Origin: CAYMJK01 sp043101635 | Lineage (GTDB): Bacteria > Planctomycetota > Phycisphaerae > Phycisphaerales > UBA1924 | Length of the DNA stretch: 8,263 nt | Reading direction: 5' to 3' | NCBI GenBank assembly: GCA_043101635.1 | Contig: JBICIE010000071.1 | Location: forward strand, 1-8,263 | Part shown: one piece after another, positions 1 through 8,263 of the stretch | Numbering within the stretch: the first letter of the stretch is position 1 | Layout: each line of letters starts with the position of its first letter | Notes under the pieces: model-generated | What the model saw: only the letters and a program-made list of their open reading frames with translations | What the model was told of the DNA's origin: nothing | Databases searched by the model: none | Translations under genes and position numbers: made by a program

Positions 1-255
1 GTGGGCTCCGCCCTGCCGCAGGACCGCACCTTCGAACTCTACCTCGACGTCGACGAGATGCTCGAACTCGCCGGCGCCGCGATGGCCACCATGGGCGGCG
101 GCGAACTGCCGTTCGATCCGGAGGCGGAACTGCTCCCGATCGAACGGCAGTTCGCCGCCGCCCATGGTGGCCATCGCGGCGCCGGCGAGTTCGAGCATCT
201 CGTCGACGTCGAGGTAGAGTTCGAAGGTGCGGTCCTGCGGCAGGGCGGAGCCCAC
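1..255. repeat. Perfect inverted repeat (118-bp arms, 19-bp loop) at the window edge
   Basis: Bases 1-118 are the exact reverse complement of 138-255 (base i pairs with base 256-i), around a loop at 119-137. The pairing continues without mismatch to the first base, so the arm is cut by the window or contig end rather than ending naturally. The inner edge of each arm is GATC, a possible microhomology for strand switching. The right arm is the continuation of the secreted-protein gene, and the left arm is that coding sequence turned round. A natural palindrome this long and perfect inside a coding region is unlikely. A fold-back chimera from amplification, library preparation or assembly is the better explanation. 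Confidence 0.97.
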
Positions 256-1692
256 GGCCTGGATCTGCTCGCTGAGGCCGAGTCCGTCGCCGGCCGCGGC
301 GGTGGCCAGCGCGAGGCCGAGGGCCCTGGAGTTGCGCGCATAGGTGAAGGCGACGCCGCCCTCGGCCGGCGCGATGTAGCCGCCCAGGCCGTCGGGGCCG
401 AACATCATGGCCATCATCTGAGCCTGCATGGCCAGTTCCATGTTCTGGGTGTCGACGATCTCCATCTTGACGCCCCAGGCGTCGGCGGTGACGCCATCGA
501 CCTCGCGGGCGCCGGGCTCGTAGCTGGTGGTGACGCGCATGCCCTCGACCTCCTGGCCGCTGGCGCCCTCCTGGGCCTTGCGGAAGTCGGCGATGAGCCC
601 CTTGGGATCGGCCGACTCCATGAACGCCACGGAGTTGACGAACATGCCGGCGCTCATGATCTGCTCGACGCGGGCAGCGCCGAAGAGGAAGGCCGAGCCG
701 CTGGCCTTCTGCATCATGGTGGCCATGGCGCCGACATCGCCCGCGCCGCCCATCTGGGCGCCAAGCTGGTTCAGGCGCAGCAGGAGCTTCTTGACGGGCT
801 CGCTGCTGATGTCCATGGCGCCGGCGATGAGGTACGGCTGATCGGGCAGGCGCCGCATGAGCTGGGCGCTGCGCCCGGCGCCCTGGAACATGGCGGCCGC
901 CTCGGTCCCCTCAGCGAAGGCCGCGCCCATCCGCATGGTCAGGCCGGCGTCGCTGAGCCCCAGGCCGAATACGCCGGTGCTGGCGTCCTCGATGATCTGG
1001 GTCATGCCGTCGCTCATAACCTTGAGCCCCTCGGCGGCGCCGGGGGGCGCGCCCATCATCTGGGCCATCATCATGGAGTTGCGGATCTGCTCCTGCATCA
1101 TGGGGCCGATCTTCTCCATGTTGGCGATGACCATGAGCTGGCTGCGATCCGCGATGTCCATGCCGACGGCGCCGAGCCGCTTCTCGTGTGCCGCGCTGGC
1201 GCCGGCCTCGCCGGCGAAGCCGGCGACGAGATCGCGATCCGGGCCCATCGCGGCAAATCCGCCGCCCAGGGCCTTGATGAAGACCGCCTCGCCCTGCATC
1301 AGCACCTCTTCCACGCCGGATCCGGAGCCGCCCAGGCCGCGGGCGAAGGCGGCGTAGTCGCGCCCCGGTGCGATCGCGATGATCTGCTCGGAGTCGCCGA
1401 ACTCCTGCGGCGGGGTCATGATGAGCGCCACCGAGCCGTCGGGGTTGATCCCCTCCACCTGGCTGAGCTGCTGGATCTCATCCAGCCCGGTCATCGGCAG
1501 CGGGCCGAAGGCCTGCAGCATCTTCGCCACGGCGCCCTGCTCTCCGAGCAGCGCGTTGAAGTCGTCAATCGCGACGACGACCGGAGCGTCCGCCGGGACG
1601 AGATCCAGCGCCGGGGGAAGCTCCGCCAGGGCGGGCGCGGCAAAGAGCCCGCCGGCGCAGCAGGCGAGCGTGAACTGAAGCGTTCGAGTCAC
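1..1692 (-). CDS. Exported protein of unknown function, DUF3352-like, 3' end missing
   Basis: The frame is open from a GTG at 1692 to the window edge (564 codons, no stop). The GTG is the only plausible start: a purine-rich AGGGAAAGGA lies about 8 bases upstream and is followed by a classic signal peptide (MTRTLQF, hydrophobic core, ALA cleavage site at residues 21-23). The mature part begins ELPPALDLVPADAPVVVAID, resembling the opening of planctomycete secreted proteins of the DUF3352 type, in which a 'LPADA/PADAPVVV' strand comes first. That family link is weak and from memory. The protein is rich in Ala, Gly and Met, with Met clusters at residues about 192-213 and 421-430, and has no catalytic motif I recognise. 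Only residues 1-518 (bases 138-1692) are trustworthy; bases 1-137 are the loop and inverted copy of a fold-back, so residues 519-564 are probably spurious. The gene lies 134 bases downstream of ftsK on the same strand. Likely periplasmic; function unknown. Confidence 0.8.
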   Translation of the reverse strand, partial: MTRTLQFTLACCAGGLFAAPALAELPPALDLVPADAPVVVAIDDFNALLGEQGAVAKMLQAFGPLPMTGLDEIQQLSQVEGINPDGSVALIMTPPQEFGDSEQIIAIAPGRDYAAFARGLGGSGSGVEEVLMQGEAVFIKALGGGFAAMGPDRDLVAGFAGEAGASAAHEKRLGAVGMDIADRSQLMVIANMEKIGPMMQEQIRNSMMMAQMMGAPPGAAEGLKVMSDGMTQIIEDASTGVFGLGLSDAGLTMRMGAAFAEGTEAAAMFQGAGRSAQLMRRLPDQPYLIAGAMDISSEPVKKLLLRLNQLGAQMGGAGDVGAMATMMQKASGSAFLFGAARVEQIMSAGMFVNSVAFMESADPKGLIADFRKAQEGASGQEVEGMRVTTSYEPGAREVDGVTADAWGVKMEIVDTQNMELAMQAQMMAMMFGPDGLGGYIAPAEGGVAFTYARNSRALGLALATAAAGDGLGLSEQIQAVGSALPQDRTFELYLDVDEMLELAGAAMATMGGGELPFDREQFRLRIERQFAAAHGGHRGAGEFEHLVDVEVEFEGAVLRQGGAH

Positions 1693-1826
1693 GTTAGGGT
1701 CCTTTCCCTGATAGCCACCGGCGGCGGCAACGCCGCCGCCGCGTACCCGGACTGTATCGGACGAGCTGGGGCCTCGTTTCGGCCCAGCGGGCCTACGGGG
1801 CCTCGATTTCTCGCACCGGCCGCGTT
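1693..1826 (-). promoter_or_regulatory. Intergenic leader of the secreted-protein gene
   Basis: This gap separates the ftsK stop from the GTG at 1692. It contains an 8-bp GC hairpin (arms 1719-1726 and 1731-1738, 4-base loop) 27 bases upstream of the start and a 5-bp hairpin (1781-1785 with 1789-1793). There is also a short direct repeat, GGGGCCTCG followed by TTTC or ATTTC, at 1768-1780 and 1797-1810. Neither hairpin is followed by a T-run on either strand, so neither looks like an intrinsic terminator. A weak minus-strand GATACA near 1750 could be a -10 element, but no good -35 accompanies it. Whether the gene has its own promoter is undecided. Confidence 0.35.
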
Positions 1827-4928
<3,102 letters not shown>

Positions 4929-4994
4929 GGCTGTAATGTATCGGCCCCGGCCCGCGCGGTCGGGCAGTTTCGCCGCGGACCGGGCAATCTGGCT

Positions 4995-6668
4995 TCAGGC
5001 GGCCTCGGCGGGCCTTGGCGCCGGCTCGATCAGACCGTTGCGCCGCCGGCGCACGCCCAGGGGATTGGCGGCCCGCAGCTCTCGCGGCAGCAGCGCATCC
5101 GGGGCGTTCTGGTAGCAGACGGGGCGCAGGAACCGCAGCGGGGCGTCCGGGCCGTATGCGGACAGCTCGGCCCGCGTGGCGGCGGGGAACGGTCCGGTGT
5201 GCACGCTGGCGGGGGTAAACTCCAGCCCGAGCGAGGTGCCGTTGAAGATGATGCGCCCCACGCGGCGCTCCAGGGCGCTGGTCAGCCGGCGCGCTGTCGG
5301 GGCGTCGCGCGTCGCCAGCCAGATGGTCCCCGACAGGCTCCCCTGCAATGCGCCGGCGCCTTCCACCATCTCCGCGCCATCGCGGCACATGATGACGACC
5401 AGGGCCGGACCGCTGATCTGCTCGTGCAGCAGCGCACTCTTCTTGAAGACGCTCAGACTCGTGCGCAGCAGCGCGCAGCTGGCCATGACCGGCCCCGTCT
5501 CGGCGCCGCCCGGATCGGCGCCGTGATCGGCCTGCACCGAGCCGCCGATGAGATCCACCCCGCTGAGGCGCATGACCTCGGCCAGGCGCGCGCCGTAGCG
5601 GCGCCGGGCTCGCCTGCTGACCATCGGCTGCGGGCGAGCGGCGTTGAACGCGACACCCAGGCGCTGCAGCAGCCCCTCGCTCTCACCGCCTCGCTCCAGG
5701 AACAGCAGCCCGGGTCGCAGACAACTCTGCCCGCCCGTACTGGTGACCGCCGAGAACAGCCGATTGGCAAGGTCCTCCTGGCTGGCCCCGACGGCGCCGG
5801 GCAGGGCGAAGACGGGGTTGGTCGACCCGATGATGGCGAACAGGGGGATCGGATCAGGGCGCAGGGCGCACAGGCGTCCGACGAACTCGACGCTCTCCCG
5901 CGCGCCGGCCATCGTCACGGCCCGCACGCAGGAGTGCTTGACGAGCCGCTCGACAATGGCCCCCTCGCGCGCGCCGCCGGCGTGGAGCAGCGCGATCGTG
6001 GCGGGGTGGAACCCCTCGGCTTCCAGAGCCTGCACGATGGCCCACGCCACCATCTCGTCGGTGGCGGCCCGCTCCGGGTGCGACTTGCAGATGACCGGGC
6101 ATCCCGCGGCCAGGGCGCAGGCGGCGTCGGTCCCGGCCGGGCCGGTCAGCAGCGGCGCCGGCCCGCACCCCAGGGCCAGGACCGGGCCGAGACCGATGCG
6201 CATCGAGCGCAGGTCCGGCTTGGGCGTGGGGCGCCGGCTCGGCTCGGCGGGCTCAATGTGCGCCGACAGCCACGCCCCGGCCCGAAGGCGGGCGGCCAGT
6301 TCATGAAGGTTGCCGACGACCCGCTCTCGCTCGCCGACGACCTTCACAGCGCTGAGGCCGGTCTCGGCGCAGGCGATGCTCGTGAGGGCGTCACCCAGCC
6401 CGGCGATGCGGGTGGCAATGGCGTCCAGCAGCCCTGCGCGGTCGATGTGGGAGCGATCCCGCATCGCGTGAAAGGCCTCCCACGCCTTCCAGCAGGCCCG
6501 GTCGAGATCGCCGGCGCTGATCGACTGGAACTCGGTGGCCATCTCGGCGCCGGTCAGCGGGTTGGTGACGCGAAAGATGGCGGCCCCGCCCGTCGGGCTG
6601 GTCGCCGAGCCGCAGAAGCGTCCCATGACGATGGATCGTCCGGTAACAGTGGCCTCGTCGCCGATCAC
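4995..6668 (-). CDS. ALDH-superfamily protein, KGSA-dehydrogenase type, active site altered
   Basis: Full-length aldehyde dehydrogenase fold, 557 residues from the GTG at 6668. It matches the NADP-dependent alpha-ketoglutarate-semialdehyde (2,5-dioxovalerate) dehydrogenase branch: NPLTGAEMATEF near residue 36, AETGL, PDLRSMRIGLGPV at 151, DAACALAAGCPVICKSHP (cofactor Lys195), NPVFALPGA, and the diagnostic C-terminus RPVCYQNAPDALLP with ANPLG. The catalytic Cys is present (GGQSC, Cys316). By alignment the oxyanion Asn is Pro170, the general-base Glu is Ile279, and the Glu and Phe of the E-I-F-G-P cofactor motif are Gln417 and Ser419. Ordinary dehydrogenase activity is therefore doubtful. Start: the GTG keeps an N-terminal TGRSIVMG strand that matches the family's TGE.LIGG, but its AGGAG lies only 1 base away. 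ATG 6626 (543 residues) is the alternative. A frame extending up to 6935 crosses a terminator and is rejected. The ALDH fold is certain; its activity is not. Confidence 0.88.
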   Translation of the reverse strand: MIGDEATVTGRSIVMGRFCGSATSPTGGAAIFRVTNPLTGAEMATEFQSISAGDLDRACWKAWEAFHAMRDRSHIDRAGLLDAIATRIAGLGDALTSIACAETGLSAVKVVGERERVVGNLHELAARLRAGAWLSAHIEPAEPSRRPTPKPDLRSMRIGLGPVLALGCGPAPLLTGPAGTDAACALAAGCPVICKSHPERAATDEMVAWAIVQALEAEGFHPATIALLHAGGAREGAIVERLVKHSCVRAVTMAGARESVEFVGRLCALRPDPIPLFAIIGSTNPVFALPGAVGASQEDLANRLFSAVTSTGGQSCLRPGLLFLERGGESEGLLQRLGVAFNAARPQPMVSRRARRRYGARLAEVMRLSGVDLIGGSVQADHGADPGGAETGPVMASCALLRTSLSVFKKSALLHEQISGPALVVIMCRDGAEMVEGAGALQGSLSGTIWLATRDAPTARRLTSALERRVGRIIFNGTSLGLEFTPASVHTGPFPAATRAELSAYGPDAPLRFLRPVCYQNAPDALLPRELRAANPLGVRRRRNGLIEPAPRPAEAA

Positions 6669-6678
6669 GCTCCTGTCA

Positions 6679-6703
6679 TCGACCCGGGGGCCTAGCGGGT
6701 CGA
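6679..6703 (-). promoter_or_regulatory. Hairpin between terminator and ALDH-like start
   Basis: A perfect 7-bp inverted repeat (TCGACCC at 6679-6685, GGGTCGA at 6697-6703) with an 11-base loop lies between the intrinsic terminator and the candidate GTG at 6668. On the minus-strand RNA the loop reads GCUAGGCCCCC, whose GGCCCC could pair with half of the terminator stem. The hairpin ends about 5 bases before the AGGAG element, so it could affect ribosome access. Its role is inferred only from its position. Confidence 0.4.
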
Positions 6704-6716
6704 GTGAGCGAGCCTG

Positions 6717-6753
6717 CCAAAACAAACAAGAGGGGCCCCGATTCCGGGGCCCC
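6717..6753 (-). terminator. Intrinsic (Rho-independent) terminator
   Basis: A perfect 9-bp GC stem (6732-6740 with 6745-6753, loop of 4) is followed on the minus strand by TCTTGTTTGTTTTGG. The T-tract exists only on that side; the plus-strand side continues with CGCGGCACATTG. The terminator therefore acts on transcripts from the minus strand, that is, on RNA started upstream in the intergenic region, and lies just before the ALDH-like gene. Confidence 0.85.
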
Positions 6754-7022
6754 CGCGGCACATTGAAGAAGAGTCGTTGCGCCAGCCATACGGCCGGCTT
6801 AGCTCGTGGATCTGGTTGCGAGGCGAAACGCTCTGCTCCCTCTCCCTTTGTCTCAAGACCGGTCCTGAAGCTGCGCAGGCCCTGAGCGAAACAGCAAACC
6901 GCGGCCGCCTGTGCTCGTGATTCCCAGAGACACACTGGTAATCCAGGCAGGGGCGACGGGGTGGTTCCATGCCACGCCGCTTTCCCCGGTTGCTCCTCCG
7001 GCCATGACCCTTGCAGGCCTGC
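6717..7022 (-). ncRNA. Candidate structured RNA or attenuator leader, unidentified family
   Basis: This is the roughly 300-nt segment between a minus-strand promoter-like sequence and the intrinsic terminator. It has several stems: GCGGC-GUGG-loop-CCAC-CCC-GUCGC (6953-6980); a 7-bp hairpin GCCGGCC-GUAU-GGCUGGC with one G-U pair (6781-6798); a CCGG-CCGG hairpin just after the 5' end; a long-range UGUCUC/GAGACA pairing (6849-6854 with 6927-6932); and a complement between the 5' end and 6944-6951. No convincing protein frame covers it. I looked for hallmarks of RNase P RNA, tmRNA, SRP RNA and the TPP, FMN, cobalamin, SAM, glycine and lysine riboswitches and found none. Because it ends in a terminator about 50 bases before the ALDH-like start, it could be a cis-acting leader of that gene or an independent small RNA. 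Confidence 0.42.
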
Positions 7023-7026
7023 CTAC

Positions 7027-7054
7027 AGACTATCAGATGACCGGCGATTGTCAA
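7027..7054 (-). promoter_or_regulatory. Sigma70-like promoter reading leftward
   Basis: A perfect -35 TTGACA (7054-7049) is followed by a 16-base spacer and TAGTCT (7032-7027), or by GATAGT two bases earlier with a short spacer. The predicted RNA start is near 7020-7022. The 10-base palindrome GCAGGCCTGC (7013-7022) covers that start and could be an operator. The -35 is convincing; the -10 is only moderate. Confidence 0.5.
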
Positions 7055-7111
7055 AGAGAACATGCAGGCGCCCTCCCCTTGCCGGCCTGAAGTTCGGTAT
7101 CCTTTCGCCCA

Positions 7112-8263
7112 ATGCCCGCTCGCCTCCAGTCCTTCGTGCTCCACGGCGTGGACGCCCTCCCATGCGAGGTCGCGGACGACCTCCACGACACCGACGGCAA
7201 GGACCGGGAGACGATCGTCGGCCTGCCGGACGCCGCGGTCCGAGAATCGATCGAGCGGGTCCGCTCCGCCCTGGGCAACTGCGGGTACATGACCCCCCGC
7301 GGGCGGCTGCTGATCAACCTCGCCCCGGCGGATGTCCGCAAGGAGGGGCCGCTGTACGACCTGCCGATCGCGGTGGGCCTGCTGATGAGCCAGGGCGTCG
7401 TGCCCAGCGGTCCGGTCGAGGGGGCGCCGGATCCCCGGCGCCTGCTGCTGGCCGGCGAGCTCGCCCTGGATGGCCGGGTGCGTCCGATCCGGGGGGCGAT
7501 CGCGATGGCGGCGATGGCGCGGCAGCGCGGCTGCGACGCGGTGGTCGTGCCGGCCGAGAACGCGGCAGAAGCCGCGGTGGTGGCGTCGGTGGAGGTCTTC
7601 GGCGTGCGGACGCTGACGGAGGTGGTCGGGCTGCTGACCGGGCTGATCGAGGCGCAGCGGACCCCCCCGCCGGACATCGACGCCATGCTGGAAGGCGCCA
7701 CCGCGGCGGTCGACTTCGCCGAGGTGCGCGGTCAGGAGGCGGTCAAGCGGGCGATCGTCGTTGCCGCGGCCGGCTCGCACAACGTACTGATGCTCGGCCC
7801 GGCGGGCACCGGCAAGACGATGATGGCCAAGGCGCTGCCGGGCGTGCTGCCGTCGCTGACGGCCGAGGAAGCGATCCAGATCACGCGGATCTACTCGGCG
7901 GCGGGCCAATTGCCGCCGGGCAGAGGGCTGATCCTGACGCGCCCGGTGCGCTCGCCGCACCACACCGCGTCGGCCGCGGCGGTGGTCGGCGGGGGCGCCA
8001 TTCCGCGCCCGGGCGAGGTGTCGCTGGCGCAGCACGGCGTGCTGTTCCTCGACGAGTTGCCGGAGTTTCCGCGCCAGGTGCTCGAGACGCTGCGCCAGCC
8101 GCTGGAGGATCACGTGGTGACGATCTCACGCTCGCACTCCAGCGTGCGCTTCCCGGCGGACTTCATGCTGGTTGCGGCGCTGAACCCCACCCCGAAGGGC
8201 GACATGCCGGCCGGCGAAGAGGGCAAGCGGGCGATGGAGCGGTACCTGTCGCGCATCAGCGGG
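7112..8263 (+). CDS. comM: YifB/ComM-family Mg-chelatase-like AAA+ ATPase, 3' end missing
   Basis: The 384 residues visible (family usually about 500) run open to the window edge. Residues about 1-170 form the ChlI/Lon-like N-terminal domain (VGLPDAAVRESIERVRSAL, INLAPADVRKEGPLYDLPIAVGLL, GELALDGRVRPIRGA). The Mg-chelatase AAA+ domain starts near 203: DFAEVRGQEAVKRA, Walker A GPAGTGKT at 229-236, RSPHHTASAAAVVGGG, Walker B VLFLDELPEF (Asp314, Glu315), sensor-1 NPTPKGD at 358, and RYLSRISG at the edge. The C-terminal lid domain is beyond the window. Members such as Vibrio ComM are hexameric helicases that promote branch migration when incoming DNA recombines during natural transformation; in other bacteria the role is less clear. 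The NPCPCG cysteine cluster found in many homologues is absent here. The ATG at 7112 fits the family N-terminus although no Shine-Dalgarno is visible. The gene is divergent from its neighbours and carries no competence context. Confidence 0.95.
   Translation, partial: MPARLQSFVLHGVDALPCEVADDLHDTDGKDRETIVGLPDAAVRESIERVRSALGNCGYMTPRGRLLINLAPADVRKEGPLYDLPIAVGLLMSQGVVPSGPVEGAPDPRRLLLAGELALDGRVRPIRGAIAMAAMARQRGCDAVVVPAENAAEAAVVASVEVFGVRTLTEVVGLLTGLIEAQRTPPPDIDAMLEGATAAVDFAEVRGQEAVKRAIVVAAAGSHNVLMLGPAGTGKTMMAKALPGVLPSLTAEEAIQITRIYSAAGQLPPGRGLILTRPVRSPHHTASAAAVVGGGAIPRPGEVSLAQHGVLFLDELPEFPRQVLETLRQPLEDHVVTISRSHSSVRFPADFMLVAALNPTPKGDMPAGEEGKRAMERYLSRISG

Larger units (their letters stand above)
6669..7111. 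other. 443-bp divergent intergenic region
   Basis: This region lies between the ALDH-like gene (leftward) and the ComM-like gene (rightward). On the minus strand it holds the promoter, structured segment, terminator and hairpin listed separately. On the plus strand I see no good promoter and no Shine-Dalgarno before the ATG at 7112. A 50-codon frame (6853-7005, minus, AAGGG three bases before its ATG) and a 92-codon frame (6692-6970, minus) exist, but neither looks like a real protein. Confidence 0.7.

Noticed and set aside
1..255. A covalently closed hairpin chromosome end (telomere)
   Set aside because: The palindrome inverts the middle of an ordinary chromosomal gene, and nothing nearby (such as a telomere resolvase) supports a linear replicon. 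An artefact is simpler.
1719..1738. A terminator downstream of ftsK
   Set aside because: It is a strong GC hairpin, but no T-run follows on either strand.
4929..4994. A promoter or terminator in the gap between the ALDH-like gene and ftsK
   Set aside because: There is a TACATT near the ftsK start, but no matching -35 and no hairpin with a T-run.
6669..6935. Extension of the ALDH-like protein upstream to an ATG at 6935
   Set aside because: The extra 89 residues do not resemble the family and would be translated from the terminator hairpin and its T-tract.
6692..6970. A 92-codon minus-strand frame in the intergenic region
   Set aside because: It reads through the intrinsic terminator, has no ribosome site and has an atypical Arg/Ser-rich composition.
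6853..7005. A 50-codon minus-strand frame with AAGGG before its ATG, as a leader peptide
   Set aside because: The ribosome site is too close to the ATG, the product has no recognisable pattern, and the segment is better explained as structured RNA. Not excluded.
6692..8113. A 473-codon minus-strand frame opposite the ComM-like gene
   Set aside because: It is antisense to an unmistakable AAA+ gene, Arg/His-rich, and runs through the promoter and terminator.

Overview
This is GC-rich bacterial chromosomal DNA, most likely from a Planctomycetota bacterium, perhaps a Phycisphaerae-like one. That placement is an inference from the FtsK N-terminus, a YifB/ComM ATPase with an NPTPKGD motif in place of a cysteine cluster, weak Shine-Dalgarno signals and a secreted, DUF3352-like protein. 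There is no rRNA or other marker to confirm it. I see no mobile element, CRISPR array or tRNA. Both edges cut through genes.

Layout: three genes run leftward on the minus strand. From upstream to downstream these are an aldehyde-dehydrogenase-superfamily protein (4995-6668), the DNA translocase FtsK (1827-4928) and an exported protein of unknown function (1-1692, 3' end missing). The gaps are 66 and 134 bases, so they could be partly co-transcribed, but no shared function is evident. A 443-base intergenic region separates them from a divergent plus-strand gene, a ComM/YifB-type AAA+ ATPase that runs off the right edge.

The two most interesting regions are at the ALDH gene. First, the intergenic region holds, on the minus strand, a consensus -35 box (TTGACA), about 300 nt of sequence with several stems, and a strong GC hairpin with a T-rich tail. 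That terminator ends about 50 bases upstream of the ALDH-like gene, the layout of a transcription attenuator or riboswitch, or of a stand-alone small RNA. I could not match it to a known RNA family. Second, the ALDH-like protein aligns well with the alpha-ketoglutarate-semialdehyde dehydrogenase type but keeps only the catalytic Cys. By my alignment the oxyanion Asn, the general-base Glu and two cofactor-contact residues are replaced.

Other oddities: FtsK carries a roughly 180-residue, extremely acidic tail after its DNA-reading gamma domain, where the family normally ends, plus a second acidic linker near the membrane domain. The first 255 bases form a perfect fold-back palindrome (two 118-bp arms, 19-bp loop) that inverts the 3' part of the secreted-protein gene. 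This looks like an assembly or library artefact at a contig end, and protein sequence read from bases 1-137 should not be trusted.
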